Shown: in pieces, positions 24,577-36,281 of the stretch | How the letters are laid out: each line of letters opens with the position of its first letter | How positions within the stretch are numbered: position 1 is the first letter of the stretch | NCBI RefSeq assembly: GCF_011745365.1 | Contig: NW_024468914.1 | Span: 248,001 to 312,000 of the forward strand | Reading direction: 5' to 3' | DNA length: 64,000 nt | From: Cryphonectria parasitica EP155 | Lineage: Eukaryota > Ascomycota > Sordariomycetes > Diaporthales > Cryphonectriaceae | Made by a program: the position numbers and the translations under genes | Notes under the pieces: model-generated | The model's database searches: none | Seen by the model: only the letters and a program-made list of their open reading frames with translations | What the model was told of the DNA's origin: nothing

Positions 24577-27500
24577 GCCTAATGCGTCCCGGGAGCTTTT
24601 TTTCCAAGTTACGAATTATGAGGTGCCTCGCGGGTGTGTGGGAAACATGGCATTAGCAGCTTCTACCTGTTGTGTACAAATCCAGAAAACAGATGTCATC
24701 TTTCAGCAGGAGTCAAGAGGAGTTTAGGGAATGGCAGCAGAGCACACATTGCTTGTACGTGGGTGTAAACCTTTTTACGTTCCTCTCATTGTTTTGTCTT
24801 TTGTGGGCAGTGCGGATATATCCAAGGGTCGAAGATGCCCAAACCCTTCAGACCAATATTTCTTACTTTTTTAATGAATAAATCAACATCTCGTCTTCTC
24901 CCCCCCTCGCAAATGAGGGGGCGGGACTACACAAGGTTTCATCATCATCAAACCCCGAACACCGTTGCTGCCGCCTCCATTCTCTCGGAATTCGCGTCCC
25001 AAATTTACCCTTTACAGTGGATCTATCTGGGGCTCCTACTAAGATGAAGGGGATGAAAGACAACACAGCAGGAAAAAAAAGATGCGGTCGTAGACCCCCT
25101 TGTCCCTGGCCTATGTGGGGGGAGACGTGCGTGTAGCATAACGTACTATTAGCCATGTCGGGACTTATCACTGAGAGCATGCTACAAGCAGCACAAGGCG
25201 GCACAGGCAACGAAATTATTGTTCCACTAGCTCAACGCCGCAGCCATGCATGAACAAAACCGCCGTCATTTAGCACGACTTTTTTTTCCAGAGGAATATT
25301 ACCCAGAGGAATGTTATGAACAAACAAAAGGAATAATAATAATAATAATAATAAAAGGAAGAAAGAGAAGGAAAAAAAGGGAGGGGGGATAAGGGAGCCT
25401 CCACAGGCTAGCGCGACAGGAACAGATGGATCAGATCGAGGAATGTTTTAAGAGACATACCACAGTATAGTCAGATGAAAACAGAGGTGGGCCCTTGGGG
25501 AACGGTCTGTAAGGGCTCGAAGAAAGGATCACCACCGTATAAGGCAAACCCAAGCTCCTTTGGCCCCCCAGAGGCATATGCGGCGGCGGCGGTAGCGGCG
25601 CGCACGCACACACACACGCACGGACGTACATACTATTGTACAATGGTACGCACAGTGACAGAAGGATGAGTGGTCGCTTAGGTCCACTATTTCGTGAGGA
25701 ATAATGAGGTTGCAAAGTATGCAATGCGGTGTGTTAGGGCATGTCATACTGCTGGTCTGACACAACCTCATCATGGTTCTTTGGGGACAGGGGGATTGTA
25801 AATCAGGGCATGGCAGGCAAAAACAGGGCAAATAGGGCAATAGGCGGCGTTGATAGGCATTCAGTGAGCACCCTGCAGTAGGGAGAGAGGTTTCTGCGAC
25901 TATCTATGGCTGATTGTGAAACGTGGTTTTGGGAGAAGTCATAGAAAACCCCCCGGGGTTCACGCCACGGCGTCACGCTGCTCTCCTGCATGAGGAGGTG
26001 GAGAGAGAAACGTATTACCTACTGCATGGTACTATGGCGTGTGTCCACTCCTCTTCTTCAATACAAAAATTACAGTTTGGTCTCGAAGACGAGTGGCTCG
26101 TAGGGCCCTGCTGCTTAATTAGTCGCCTGAGGGCTGCGGCTGCAAGTCTTTCCCGCTCCGCGGTCGCATCGGCAGGGGCCTGCTTCATGCCATGCGGGAA
26201 AAACGGGACGGACGAGCTTAAAAGTTTCTTTTTACACGCAACAAGACGTTGTATAAATTGGGGGGCGGGGGGGGAGGAGGTGGTTGTTCAGCTTTCAAAC
26301 AGCTGACGAGGAGCTGAACTCGCATCAAAAGCCACTCAACCAAAACCAAGTCACACCTGAAATAGTTACTTTGACACGGGACTTTACCACTACACAACAC
26401 AAACAAAATATGTATACTATGGTACTAACCCCCTCGCCTCTTTTACCATTGATGTTACCATACCGCCTGGCCACCACGCAGGTCACACGTGTAACCCTGT
26501 AGTGGGTCACCGCGAATCAACGTCGCCAGAATCTCGGTGCCTGCGTCGATCTTTTTTGGTTTGGGTGGGCTTGGCTGGTGCGTTTGGGGCTACACTGCAG
26601 CAGCTAAGCAGTCTGAGGCCCTGTCCGCCAAGAGATAGTAGATAGATGAACCCCGAGAAACAAGGCTTGACCTGAGAACGGTTTTTTGAAACGAGATGAA
26701 AAGAGAAGACCAAGAAGAAAGAAAAAAAAGGAAAGCAAAAGCAAAGCCAGGAGCACACCGTTGGTAAGCCGATGGTGCCTCGGAAATGCTGCATGGGCTC
26801 CCCCCCCCCCCGGGTCGGTTTGGATTCACGGCCAGTTATTTTACTAGGAGAATGAGAGAAAGCACGGGAGAAAAACTCCGACGACAACGAAACATTCGTG
26901 GCTCGTATGGTCTTTGCTTCCTCCAAGAATAGAAAAAAAATTTGTTTTGAGAGAAGGCAAGGCTGTGAAGAAAGAAAATGCCCTGAAAGCTGATAGAACC
27001 GGCACAAGCCTTGTGGTTGTTGATCGCCGCCACCCCCCAACCAAAGTCCCTTCTTTGGACCCTCCTCCGTGATGTGCCTCCTCAAGGGCGCATCGCTGGC
27101 GTCATGAAGGATGTGGCCCCTAGAAGTAGTAAGATGGTAGGAGCATTTGCCTATCACATTTGCTGACTCTTCCGTGGTGTAAGAGCAGAAGAGAGGCAGC
27201 GTGCACTGCCGAGGAAGGGTTGCAGGCGGCTGCAGGGCTAGATTATGAATAGTATTTCGAGGACAAGTCTGGTCCTGGTGGGAGTTGCCTGGAAGCGTTG
27301 TCCGCTCTGGATCTGTCATGGCTCTGGCGAGAGAGAGAGAGAGAGACAGAGAGAGAATGACAGAGCGATTGTTTGTCAGATAGCAGGGTGTCCCTGATTC
27401 TCAGACCAGTGTTCTTACTTGATTGACGATCTCTTTATCGAAACACCTCCTGCGCAGTGGCGTAAAAAGAAGATCTCGTCTTGGGGAAAGCCCTGTACTA

Positions 27501-30500
27501 GTAAGAACAGCCATGAGTCCGTTACTCTGTATATGTTTCACTGTCGTGATAGTGGCACAGTTGGTTTCAAAATGAAAACCCCCTTCTCCATGTGGCGGTT
27601 GTGCAAGGCAGCGTACTTGGGCAGGCTAAGGCGTCTTTCTGTATCTGTACTTAGTCTTGAATAAATCTTTACTATTAAAAAAAACCACCTGATAAATACT
27701 TTGTGCGGTTGACTCTCGCTATGCAAGTTGGAGGCGGGATTGAAGGCGGACCGAGCCATGGCGTAGAAATCCTTCGAAGCAGAAAAAAGAAAAGAGAGAA
27801 GAAAAAAAGGGAAAAAAGACGACAAATGGGACAAGAATACAGACAACCCCTTTCCTTGCTCAGTAAGGTGGGCCGTCAGCGCGGAGGGATTGCAACTGCT
27901 GCAAGTGAGAAACCAAAAGTGGCGCAACGGTGTGTGGTCTTTTTATTATTAAGTCTTCTTGCCACTTTGGAATCACAACTTTCCTCTCTCTACGACTTCT
28001 AGGAATCCCGAGACCGCGCTCCTGGAGGCATGTCATATACACATGAACTTTTGTCCAAGGTTGTTTCAGAAGCGCCTTTCACAACGAGGAGAAACTTCTC
28101 CCCCCCTCCCCCCCCCTTCTCCCTTTTCTATTCTCCATCTCAAATGCTAGTTACTCGTCGTGAGCTGTCGGCCCTCGTCGCCCCTCGCCTTTTGTGCATA
28201 GCGTGGCCGAGGATGTGTGCGGGTCCCGTCGTTTTTTTATTTGTTTCTTCCGTTCCAGGCAGCCATATTCCCTAGATGCTGAGTGGTGAAAAAAAGGCAA
28301 AAACAGGGGGCATGGGGAAAAGATTGATTTTTCGCGTTATGGGTCGCATCATCTGGGCCAGCCGTCACTGGGGTCTTCTTTGCAGTTCAGCTGACAAAGA
28401 AGGTTCCTCGAGACCCAGGCTGTCTTTATTAATTCCTGTTGTTTTCAAGAGTTGTTCTTCCTTTGGAGAGGGTGCCACTAGAAGTGTACCCAAGAGCAGG
28501 ATTATGGTCCTGGGAGAGGGGTGAGGAAGATCAGGAGGGAAAAATAATGACAGCAAAATGGATACGCTCGGGAGTTTTCCCTTCTTTTCTTTTCTGTCCT
28601 TTTTGTTCGGTCACGTTTCGGGAAATTGTCAGCTTTCTGTTGCTGAGATCTGGACCCAAAAATATGGATTTGGATCCTTTTCAAGAACTGCCGGACTAAG
28701 CAAGATAGCTGTGCCGCATGGTTGGAAATTGGATCTCCCCTATGCTCAGACCGTTTTGTAGCTCTATCCACCCTTGCGGTGGTGTGGTGTTTTATCTTTT
28801 TACAAGACGGAGCAGGAGAGAGAAAGAGAGCGATCAGTAGATCTTTGTTTCTATTTTTACAGTTGTACATTTCAGACCCTTTATTTTTCGGGCGCCAACA
28901 CGGAATCAAAGGTCAATTCTCGTCGGGTCACAAGGTATTTATCCCCATTTCTATTTCTTCTCAGTTCGGCGCTCAGTTGGAGATAGGAGAGCCCCAGTAC
29001 TTTTCATCTTATTGGCGACTCCGTGCATACATGTATGGGGTTCAGACTCATGTGTTTTCATCCGTACTTTTATACCATGAAACTGAGGCTGGAGATATCC
29101 ATTGGGGTTGACGACATGATATTCCCACAAGGAAATGATATGCAAAGTACAATTTATGACGGATTTGAACAAACAACAGCACATTGCACGCGAACCCCGA
29201 AGGGGGTCTACTCAAATTCAAGGCAGTTTTTCTTGATGAGATCCAGCCCTTGCCATACCTTCATGTTCATCCCAAATGAACACCCGCCTGAGCCTATTCG
29301 ACCCTGGAGGCCATCATTATGGCCCGCTACCACCAGGTACAGCTTTTAAATTTCGGAAGACTTGGGCTTTTTGGCCTCAGTGTGGAGTAGAAGGATGAAT
29401 AAGACCCCAAGCCTTCGTCACTAGTGAGTCTCTCGGTCACTAGGTTTGTGCTTCTTGAATCACCTCGTAGACTATGATTAGGCTTAGACTCTTTGATGAG
29501 TGAGCATGCGACTGATTGCGATTTCCGGTCCTAGATATCTCGGCCAAAAGACTGTCATGGTGTATCAATCTGTGTTTTGCATGGAGTATCTCATTCTTGC
29601 TCCAGGGCTGTATATTCACTTTCCATGAATCTGCCCTAAAAACAACTTATCAGGGAGACAAAAGGGAAAATGAGGACGAGAATGAGTTGCCACAACGGTG
29701 TCAAAGGAAGACTGGATGATACATTGAGCAGGAGGACCATCTGCATATTGTCTTGAACCAGACCCCCCTCCCCCTTCCTCTCTCCTCGCGTACAGCAAGT
29801 TGATAAGTAATTAGGCTCCTCCTGTGGCTAGTTTTCCTTGGACACTGCAGTAGTTCATTGAAAAATAGGTACCATGGCAGTGTTTTCGACTCCACATTTT
29901 GAAGACGACAGCAGGGGGGTGCGAATATCAAAACGTACCAGACGGCTGTGCTCAAGTCCCCCTACAAAAGGCACCCATAGCACTTACTACTCTAGGTATG
30001 AGGACACCAAGTGATGTGTCGACTACTCTGACAATCAACGAGGCACCAGTGTAGCGTTCATGGCGCCTGTGGTAGTATAGGCACCTAACATATCATGGAG
30101 GTGGTGGGTTATGTCACTGCTTTGCATGTATTGATGTCCTCTCGCGCCCTCGGAACCAGAAGGAGATAGATGTGTGCAGCATGCTACCGTTACATCATGG
30201 CTTAGCTCGCCTTCTCTTGCTCTCTTTCGGAAGAGCCAAGGCCTGGCTTCGCACGTTTCGGTCCATGATTGACGAGGCGTGTGCATCCATCATCTCCGGC
30301 CCCACGAAAGGGAACGCCTTGTCAGCCGCGAGTAGCGAGCCTCCTGTGCTGTGCAGACAAGAAATACTGCTGCCTAATTTTCGAACCTTGGATCTCCCTG
30401 TGTGTGGCGCACACCAGGCAATCAGGTGTGTGGTCCGGCTGGGCACTGGGGTGACTCCAGACCGCTTGTTTCTTCGCGATTGAGGAGCTGTTGCTGTAAT

Positions 30501-31281
30501 TATCACCAGTCAATATTACGTATCCTTGGGTGGAGACAAAACTGGTCTGCGTAGGTACCCAGTGAACTGTAGCCAAACTCAAGAGGCCTCAAGGGAAGAT
30601 GAGGCATTATCTATTGTATAACTTTGTGCGTTTGCGAGAAGCCGCTAAAACCTGCAAAAGTACCGGCACTCTTTCATCCTTAGTCATGACTGGCTATATC
30701 CACTCGTGATCTGAGTCCCCGGAACCGGCGTAGATTCCATAGTAGTGGTATTGGGGGGTCTGATGCCAGAGGTGAAAGAGTACCGAATGATGTTTCACGA
30801 CCGTAGCTAACGCAAACGAGCACAAAAGATCCCATGAGGTGTTTTGGACGTTGCAGCATACACACGCAGTGGCTGGATATGACCAGCTTGGCATGTCAGT
30901 CAAGATATAGAGGTGACTTCATTGCTCTGTAAGTATTGTAAGGCTATTGTGTTTATTGTTACTTATGTTACAAGATAATAGACATATTGAAACACAGATT
31001 GGCTCGCGCAGAGATCCAGGTTCGAACCTCTTGGCTAAGTTCTTATTCAATGGAAGACAGAGAACTCATTATGACACTGAACTGGACGTCTGAATGAGAA
31101 AGGAAACAAATGTTTATATAGTACACAAATGAAGAATGACTTCTCACATTGTCCTTAGGTGTCTGCTCATCAACCTCATGATCAACCAAGGAATCACGGA
31201 TCAACTTGTAATTCGAAGACTCGACCATTTCCTTGTGGAAAGTTTAAGATCAACTCACAAGGGCATAACTAATTCCATATT
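24577..31281. other. 6.7-kb stretch without a convincing gene
   Basis: Read on both strands: no recognisable protein domain, tRNA, rRNA or transposon remnant. The longest frame is 26507-27319 (-), 270 codons with a real ATG, but its residues look like translated low-complexity DNA. Simple sequence includes (AAT)n at about 25332-25354, C x12 at 26800-26811, C7/C9 runs at 28100-28116 and scattered A-rich and GA-rich patches. It may be long UTRs, one or more long non-coding RNAs, or a regulatory desert; the sequence does not say which. Confidence 0.5.
25332..25354. repeat. (AAT)n microsatellite
   Basis: About seven AAT units in the gene-free stretch, followed by A/G-rich low-complexity sequence. 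Confidence 0.9.
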
Positions 31282-32496
31282 CTAGATCCCCTTACCAGAC
31301 TCTCCAAGAACATTCTCCAAGGCTGTGCAAATAGCATCACCCACCTGCTTCGTGCTTGCGGAGCCCCCAAGGTCCGCCGTCCTGATACCCAAACCCCCAC
31401 TCTCCTCCGTGTCCAGCACAAAGGCGACTGCCTTCTCGACAGCAGAGGCCTCTTCACTCAAGAGGAAGGAATACCTGAGCATCATGGCGACGCTCAGGAT
31501 CTGCGCCACAGGGTTCACGATGCCCTGGCCCGAGATGTCGGGCGCGCTCCCGTGCACCGGCTCGTAGATGCCATTACATGTCTTCCCCTCGCCAGGGACG
31601 CCACAGAGGCTCGCGCTCGGCAGCACGCCCAGCGTGCCCGTCAGACCGCCCGAGATGTCCGAGAGGATGTCCCCAAAGGTATTGTCGGTGTGGATGACGC
31701 CGTTGAAGCACCTGGGGTCCTTGACCATCAACATGGCCATGCTGTCGGCAAGCTGGTGCCTCAGCTCCACCTCTGGAAACTCCCTCGCAAACGTCTCCTG
31801 CGTGACCCGCCTCCACAGCCGGCTGTTGGCCAGCACATTCGCCTTGTCTGCGCTCCAGACCACCGCCGGCTCACCACCAGAACCACCACCACCTCCTTCC
31901 TTCTCCTCCTCCTCCTCCTCCTCCTCCTTCCCTCGACCCATCATCCTCGCCACCGCAGCACTCACCCGCGCAAGACGCTCCACCTCCTCCCGCGTATACG
32001 CCCACAGGTCCGACGCCTCGTCCTGCGCCTCCACCTTGGGCCCAAAGTACGCCCCGCCGCAGTTCTCCCGCACGACGACAAACCGCAAGCCCTCGACCAG
32101 CTCGCGGCGGAGCGGCGACGCGGTGACCGTCGAGGGCGCAAAGAACTCGCACGGCCGCAGGTTCGCAAAGGCGCCGAGGTGGCTGCGCAGGCGGAGCAGG
32201 CCTGCCTCTGGGTTCTGCGCGGACGCGGCGCCCCACTCGGGCCCGCCGACGCTGCCGAAGAGGACGGCGTCGCTCTGCTCTGCCTTGGCCAGGACGGCCT
32301 GCGTGATGGGCGTGCCGTGGGTGTTGATGCTGCACCCGCCGGCGAGGTCGTGGGTGAGGTGGAAGTGGAGGTTGGGCCGGGCGCGGGCGATGGTCTCGAG
32401 GACTTTGAGGGCCTCGGCCATTACCTCGGGCCCGACGTGGTCGCCGGCGAGGACGAGGATGTTGAAGGACTGCTGTTGGGAGTTGATGTCTGTCAT
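31282..32496 (-). CDS. leu2: 3-isopropylmalate dehydrogenase (LEU2/LeuB family), divergent copy
   Basis: Intronless, 404 aa from ATG 32496. This NAD-dependent beta-decarboxylating dehydrogenase of leucine synthesis oxidises 3-isopropylmalate. Family landmarks: 'GDHVGPEVMAEALKVL' (about 18-33), 'LLRLRSHLGAFANLRP' (substrate Arg104 and Arg114), 'VVRENCGGAYFG' (Arg143, Tyr150), 'WSADKANVL' (Lys218), 'HQLADSMAMLMV' (Asp251), 'DNTFGDILSD' (Asp276, Asp280) and 'GSAPDISGQGIVNPVAQILSVAMMLR'. All catalytic and metal-binding positions expected from bacterial LeuB are kept. Oddities: ENCGGAYFG replaces the usual ELTGGIYFG, and a Glu8/Gly-rich insertion (about 188-210) sits before the Lys218 strand. It may be a second (Leu2B-type) isozyme rather than the main enzyme; no leucine-pathway or metabolite cluster adjoins it. 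Confidence 0.9.
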   Translation of the reverse strand: MTDINSQQQSFNILVLAGDHVGPEVMAEALKVLETIARARPNLHFHLTHDLAGGCSINTHGTPITQAVLAKAEQSDAVLFGSVGGPEWGAASAQNPEAGLLRLRSHLGAFANLRPCEFFAPSTVTASPLRRELVEGLRFVVVRENCGGAYFGPKVEAQDEASDLWAYTREEVERLARVSAAVARMMGRGKEEEEEEEEKEGGGGGSGGEPAVVWSADKANVLANSRLWRRVTQETFAREFPEVELRHQLADSMAMLMVKDPRCFNGVIHTDNTFGDILSDISGGLTGTLGVLPSASLCGVPGEGKTCNGIYEPVHGSAPDISGQGIVNPVAQILSVAMMLRYSFLLSEEASAVEKAVAFVLDTEESGGLGIRTADLGGSASTKQVGDAICTALENVLGESGKGI

Positions 32497-33271
32497 GGTT
32501 TAGTTGGTGTTGTGATATGATCGAGGTGGGAGGGGAGAGAGGAGAAGAGGAGAATGGGGGGGCATCTTCAGCTGTTGGAGATGGTCCCATAATTTCGAAG
32601 CGTGTGAGCGAGACAGTCCTTGTGTGTAACTGTTTACATCCCATTCGTTCGGGTGATCAACACCCGACTTCGGAATGAGAATTATGAGCACCGCAATTAA
32701 AGATTTCTTTGACTGTACGTATTGCTTCCCGATGAGATGTGCTGGTTGAAGATGGGATTTGGCTGTGGCGGGGTTGTTGAGAAGAACTTGGCTATTTGGG
32801 CTGGATTATTACATGGCAAATGCCTTCATGGTATGCCCAGGAGGTAGAAAAAGGGAAAGAGGGTGAAATAAACTAACTACAAACAAACGTTAATAGAAAG
32901 CCCTTCGATAACTCGTCAATCTTACCCAAGTTTGATGGGACATGTCAATCATCACATAGCAGCACTTATGAAGCTCAAATAAATACCTTATTTTCTGGCC
33001 CATGAAGTTCATTTATCATCTACAAGGTAGAAAAAGAGTCAAAATCCATGAAAATATAATCAAGACGGACCTCCTGAGTCCAAAGAAATCTCGTACATGA
33101 AGAAAGAGAAGAGAACGCCTGCCTCCCCGACCCAAACCCCCAAACCCAGTTCACTCCCCGCTCGATGTAATTACTCACCATCAAGAAAATATAGAATCCT
33201 CCAGAGAAGAATCAAGACGGCAACGCTTTCCACTTTTACGACAGTGCCATTCGATGCGAAACCTCTCGCAT
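32497..33271. other. Intergenic region upstream of the LEU2-type gene
   Basis: 775 bp that should hold the LEU2-type promoter and the 3' UTR of the gene whose stop is at 33272. AT-rich, with no gene seen. Confidence 0.5.
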
Positions 33272-34657
33272 CTAGTGGGGGTACGCCTCATCCCACCTAG
33301 CAAGCGCCTCGCTTCTTTTCGGAGTCGAGCTCCTCTTTGTTGTTGTTGGAGGACTATCACTCCTCTTTGACGGTGGCGTCACACTCGTCTTTGTAGACGT
33401 CTCGCTCCTCTTGGGCGCATCAGCCGCACAGATGTCGACACCCCTGTACGAAGGCATCTTGGGCATCTCGATCCGCGTGGGTTGGCCTGCCTTGCGGGCC
33501 TTGGAGGGATAGTCAGTTCCCTGATTACCCGACGCGGGCCCAGATGAGGGGTAAGAGCCGGAGGCAGAGCAAGCTTGGCTGGACTTACCACCGCTGGTGG
33601 TGTCTTGTTGTTGGTATTGTGTCTTGGTCGTGACGGAAGGAGGGATGGCGCCTGTGAGGCAGTGCCAGGCCTCCAGACGAGGGCCGACGAGGTCTCGCGG
33701 GGGTGGATTGTTTGTCGCCGCCGAGGACGTGGAGGTGGAGGAGGCAGAAGCGAGAGTCACAGTGGCGTTGCTCCTCTGCTGGCTCAGGAGAGCACGCGGT
33801 GGGCGCTGAGGAGAAGATGAAGGTGAAGAAACGCCCCAGTTCCCAGCGGCGGAAGTCACCGTGTGGCTTGTCGGGGACGGGCTCTCAAGAGAAGCTATCC
33901 AACGGCCAACTGGCGACACAGCAGCATGATACCTACGGAAATATCCATCGTTACTACCATCTTCGTTAGCACATGCCGCATTGTTGTCATCATCATCGTC
34001 GTCGTCATCATCACAATGAGCCATGAACCTGCGCACAACAACTTTGTTAACCTGCTCCTTGGGGCGATACTCACCAAGATCCACCGACATAGGCGAAGAG
34101 GGCGTCCCACTCGGGGCCCAGCTGATCAGCTTAGGCGAGCCACCATGATGAACAACAGCAGAAGGAGGAGGAAGAGGAGAATAAGAACAAGAAGGAGAAC
34201 GGCACCCCGCCATCATGTAGGCATCGCGCCCCGAGACACCAGTCCTCGCCCGCCTCTCCTCGGCCTCTTGGAGGAGGCGCAAGTTAGCGGCAAACTGCAC
34301 ACGGTCGTGTGCTGTCGTTATGCCATCTGCATAGGCCTGGAACAGAGCATGCCCGCGGGCCTCGGGTGCCGTCATGGTGGGGACGTTCTTGGTGTCGGTG
34401 CGCTGGGAGTACAGGTCAGCAGGGGGCTGGTAGACAGGCCGCTGCTGGTTCCTGCTGGGCCAGTCATAAGGGTTGGCGATGGACCTGTTCTGTCCCGTGG
34501 CGTGGGACTTGTGGTGGTCTTGACTCTTGCCGCTCTCACTGCTCTTTTGCGTGGACTCGAGGGACTCGAGGGCGAAGCGCTCATGGTGCGGGTTGACGGG
34601 GAGGGGGCCCTCAGGCTGCTTGGAAGGCTTCTTCCAGAACTTACGGATGAAGGCCAT
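33272..34657 (-). CDS. Hypothetical low-complexity protein
   Basis: Open frame of 461 aa from ATG 34657 (MAFIRKFWKKPSKQPEGPLP). Family not recognised. The N-terminus is basic with an aromatic-hydrophobic start. A possible helical segment, 'TAPEARGHALFQAYADGITTAHDRVQFAANLRLLQEAEERRARTG' (about 95-139), is the most structured part. The rest is Ser/Pro/Thr-rich, with an Asp9 run near residue 217, and ends 'SEALARWDEAYPH'. A GTGAGT donor at 34074 and a CAG acceptor at 33910 would remove exactly 165 nt in frame, including the Asp run and a CTAAC sequence. The mature protein may therefore be 406 aa. No membrane segment is evident. Confidence 0.62.
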   Translation of the reverse strand: MAFIRKFWKKPSKQPEGPLPVNPHHERFALESLESTQKSSESGKSQDHHKSHATGQNRSIANPYDWPSRNQQRPVYQPPADLYSQRTDTKNVPTMTAPEARGHALFQAYADGITTAHDRVQFAANLRLLQEAEERRARTGVSGRDAYMMAGCRSPSCSYSPLPPPSAVVHHGGSPKLISWAPSGTPSSPMSVDLGEYRPKEQVNKVVVRRFMAHCDDDDDDDDDNNAACANEDGSNDGYFRRYHAAVSPVGRWIASLESPSPTSHTVTSAAGNWGVSSPSSSPQRPPRALLSQQRSNATVTLASASSTSTSSAATNNPPPRDLVGPRLEAWHCLTGAIPPSVTTKTQYQQQDTTSGGKSSQACSASGSYPSSGPASGNQGTDYPSKARKAGQPTRIEMPKMPSYRGVDICAADAPKRSETSTKTSVTPPSKRSDSPPTTTKRSSTPKRSEALARWDEAYPH

Positions 34658-36281
34658 CTTTTCTTCTTCTTTGTGTGTGTGCGTGTGTGTGTGGGTAGGA
34701 TGATTCGCGTTTGGTGGCTGAGAAACTGGGGCTCTACACTATAAAGAATCGCTCCAGAGGAGGAGAGGAGAAACTTCCTCAAGCCTCTGGATGGGATTCA
34801 AGTGAGAGATGATGGGAGGAAAGTTGGGTGTAAGTTGTAGCAGACTCTGAGGGTGTGTTGGCAGAAGGATAAGATGAAGAGGGCAAAATGGTTGAAGACA
34901 TCTACCTATTTAAGCATTAGTTTCAGCCTCTACGACACAATATCCATTCTCCTTGGATCTTCTTGCTGATCGAGGACAGCCCTATTGAAATGCCCAACAG
35001 CCGGGAAGACTCCTGCCACCAGAACAGGCGATTTGATGAATTCAATACAGTACATGTGTAGTTGATACTATGGAGAGCAGCAACCAAATATCAAGTGGAT
35101 CTACAAGGAATGGAATTGTTACATGGACAACAATGAAGATTGTCAACAGACCCCTCACTTGATGTTCCTTGTCCTGGTAAAAGAAGGAAAGCTCCTTGGT
35201 GAAGGCCTCAATCCCCTTTCAGGCCAGACTTCCCGCCCCTTTGACGATGATAGGAACGGCACCCGCCACAAGGGCTTTGAACAGAACACCCTACTGTCGT
35301 TTTTGAAAGGGTCTCCTAACAGCAATTCTTTCACTCTCGCGCGCATATGCGTCTCACCAGACATATCCGTTCCGAATCAACCAGAATGATTTTGAAAGAA
35401 GAGGGGGGGGGGGGTGGAAAATGATCCGTTCTTCTGTCCACGACTCAAAATTGTAACACGCCCGCGTTGAAAATGAAAATACAAAATGGGTATGGGTATG
35501 TGTGTGTTTGTACGTACGCCATGGGGGGGAAAAAAAAGGGGGGGGGCCTGAACTGCCGTCAAATATGGACAACAGAAAGCCAAGCAGAAAAGACCCGAAA
35601 CCACGCCTTGCCGTGCCGTGCCGTTTACCACACCCGCCTGTCCATCCATCATCCAACATTCAAATTTTTCTTTTCTCTAGAGAAATTCAAATCAAGCTAT
35701 ATGCTCAAGCATTCGGCGCGGCGAAAGGCGTGCCGCCTGCCTTTCTTATCAGAACCACGTTCCTAGGAATATCTGCCATGTCTTCTTCTCCCCAGGCCAA
35801 ATAAAAGGCGGCAGCAGGAATAGAATAAGAGGTGAATAGGAAATGTCGGGTGCTGATGCTTAGTGATGACCTATTTGCTTTTCTGCCATGCGTCCTCGTG
35901 AGGGTAATGACAAACATCGTTGGGAGCGAGATCCTGCGCTCTCGAACACGCATGCCAGGCTCGTCTGAATCCGCAGGCTGCTTGTACCTGATGTTTGTAA
36001 TGCGTCGTGTCGAGCCCGTCAAGGAGGTATTGTAACAGGCCCACCACAGCATGAGACGGCAAAGACCAGTAAACAAGATTCGTAAAGAAGGCTGCGGAAC
36101 GGGCTTCAGAATATACAGGAGGTGTGCTGCTCGTCGTTAAGATACTGATAAAGCCGGCTGGTTTTTCTGTGTAGTCCGCTTCTGCCGTGGTGGTAAGAGT
36201 GCATGGAAGTCTGACTGCCCCATGAAAACCCGTCTGTACTAAGGTTGTGGCCAAGAAGGAAGCCGTAAGCCGACCAAGAGA
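34658..36281. other. Intergenic region (hypothetical gene 5' / WC-1 3')
   Basis: 1.6 kb with no supported gene. It contains G x12 at 35403-35414 and a G7-A8-G9 patch at 35523-35546. It should include the WC-1 3' UTR and the promoter of the gene at 34657. Confidence 0.5.

Noticed and set aside
31005..31040. tRNA-like B box (GGTTCGAACC) preceded by GGCTCGCGCAG
   Set aside because: The T-stem does not pair (only one or two good pairs), no acceptor stem or anticodon arm can be built on either strand, so no tRNA is called.
31552..32520. Two long + strand open frames (over 300 codons) opposite the LEU2-type gene
   Set aside because: They are shadows caused by GC-rich codon use of the real minus-strand gene and have no recognisable protein content.
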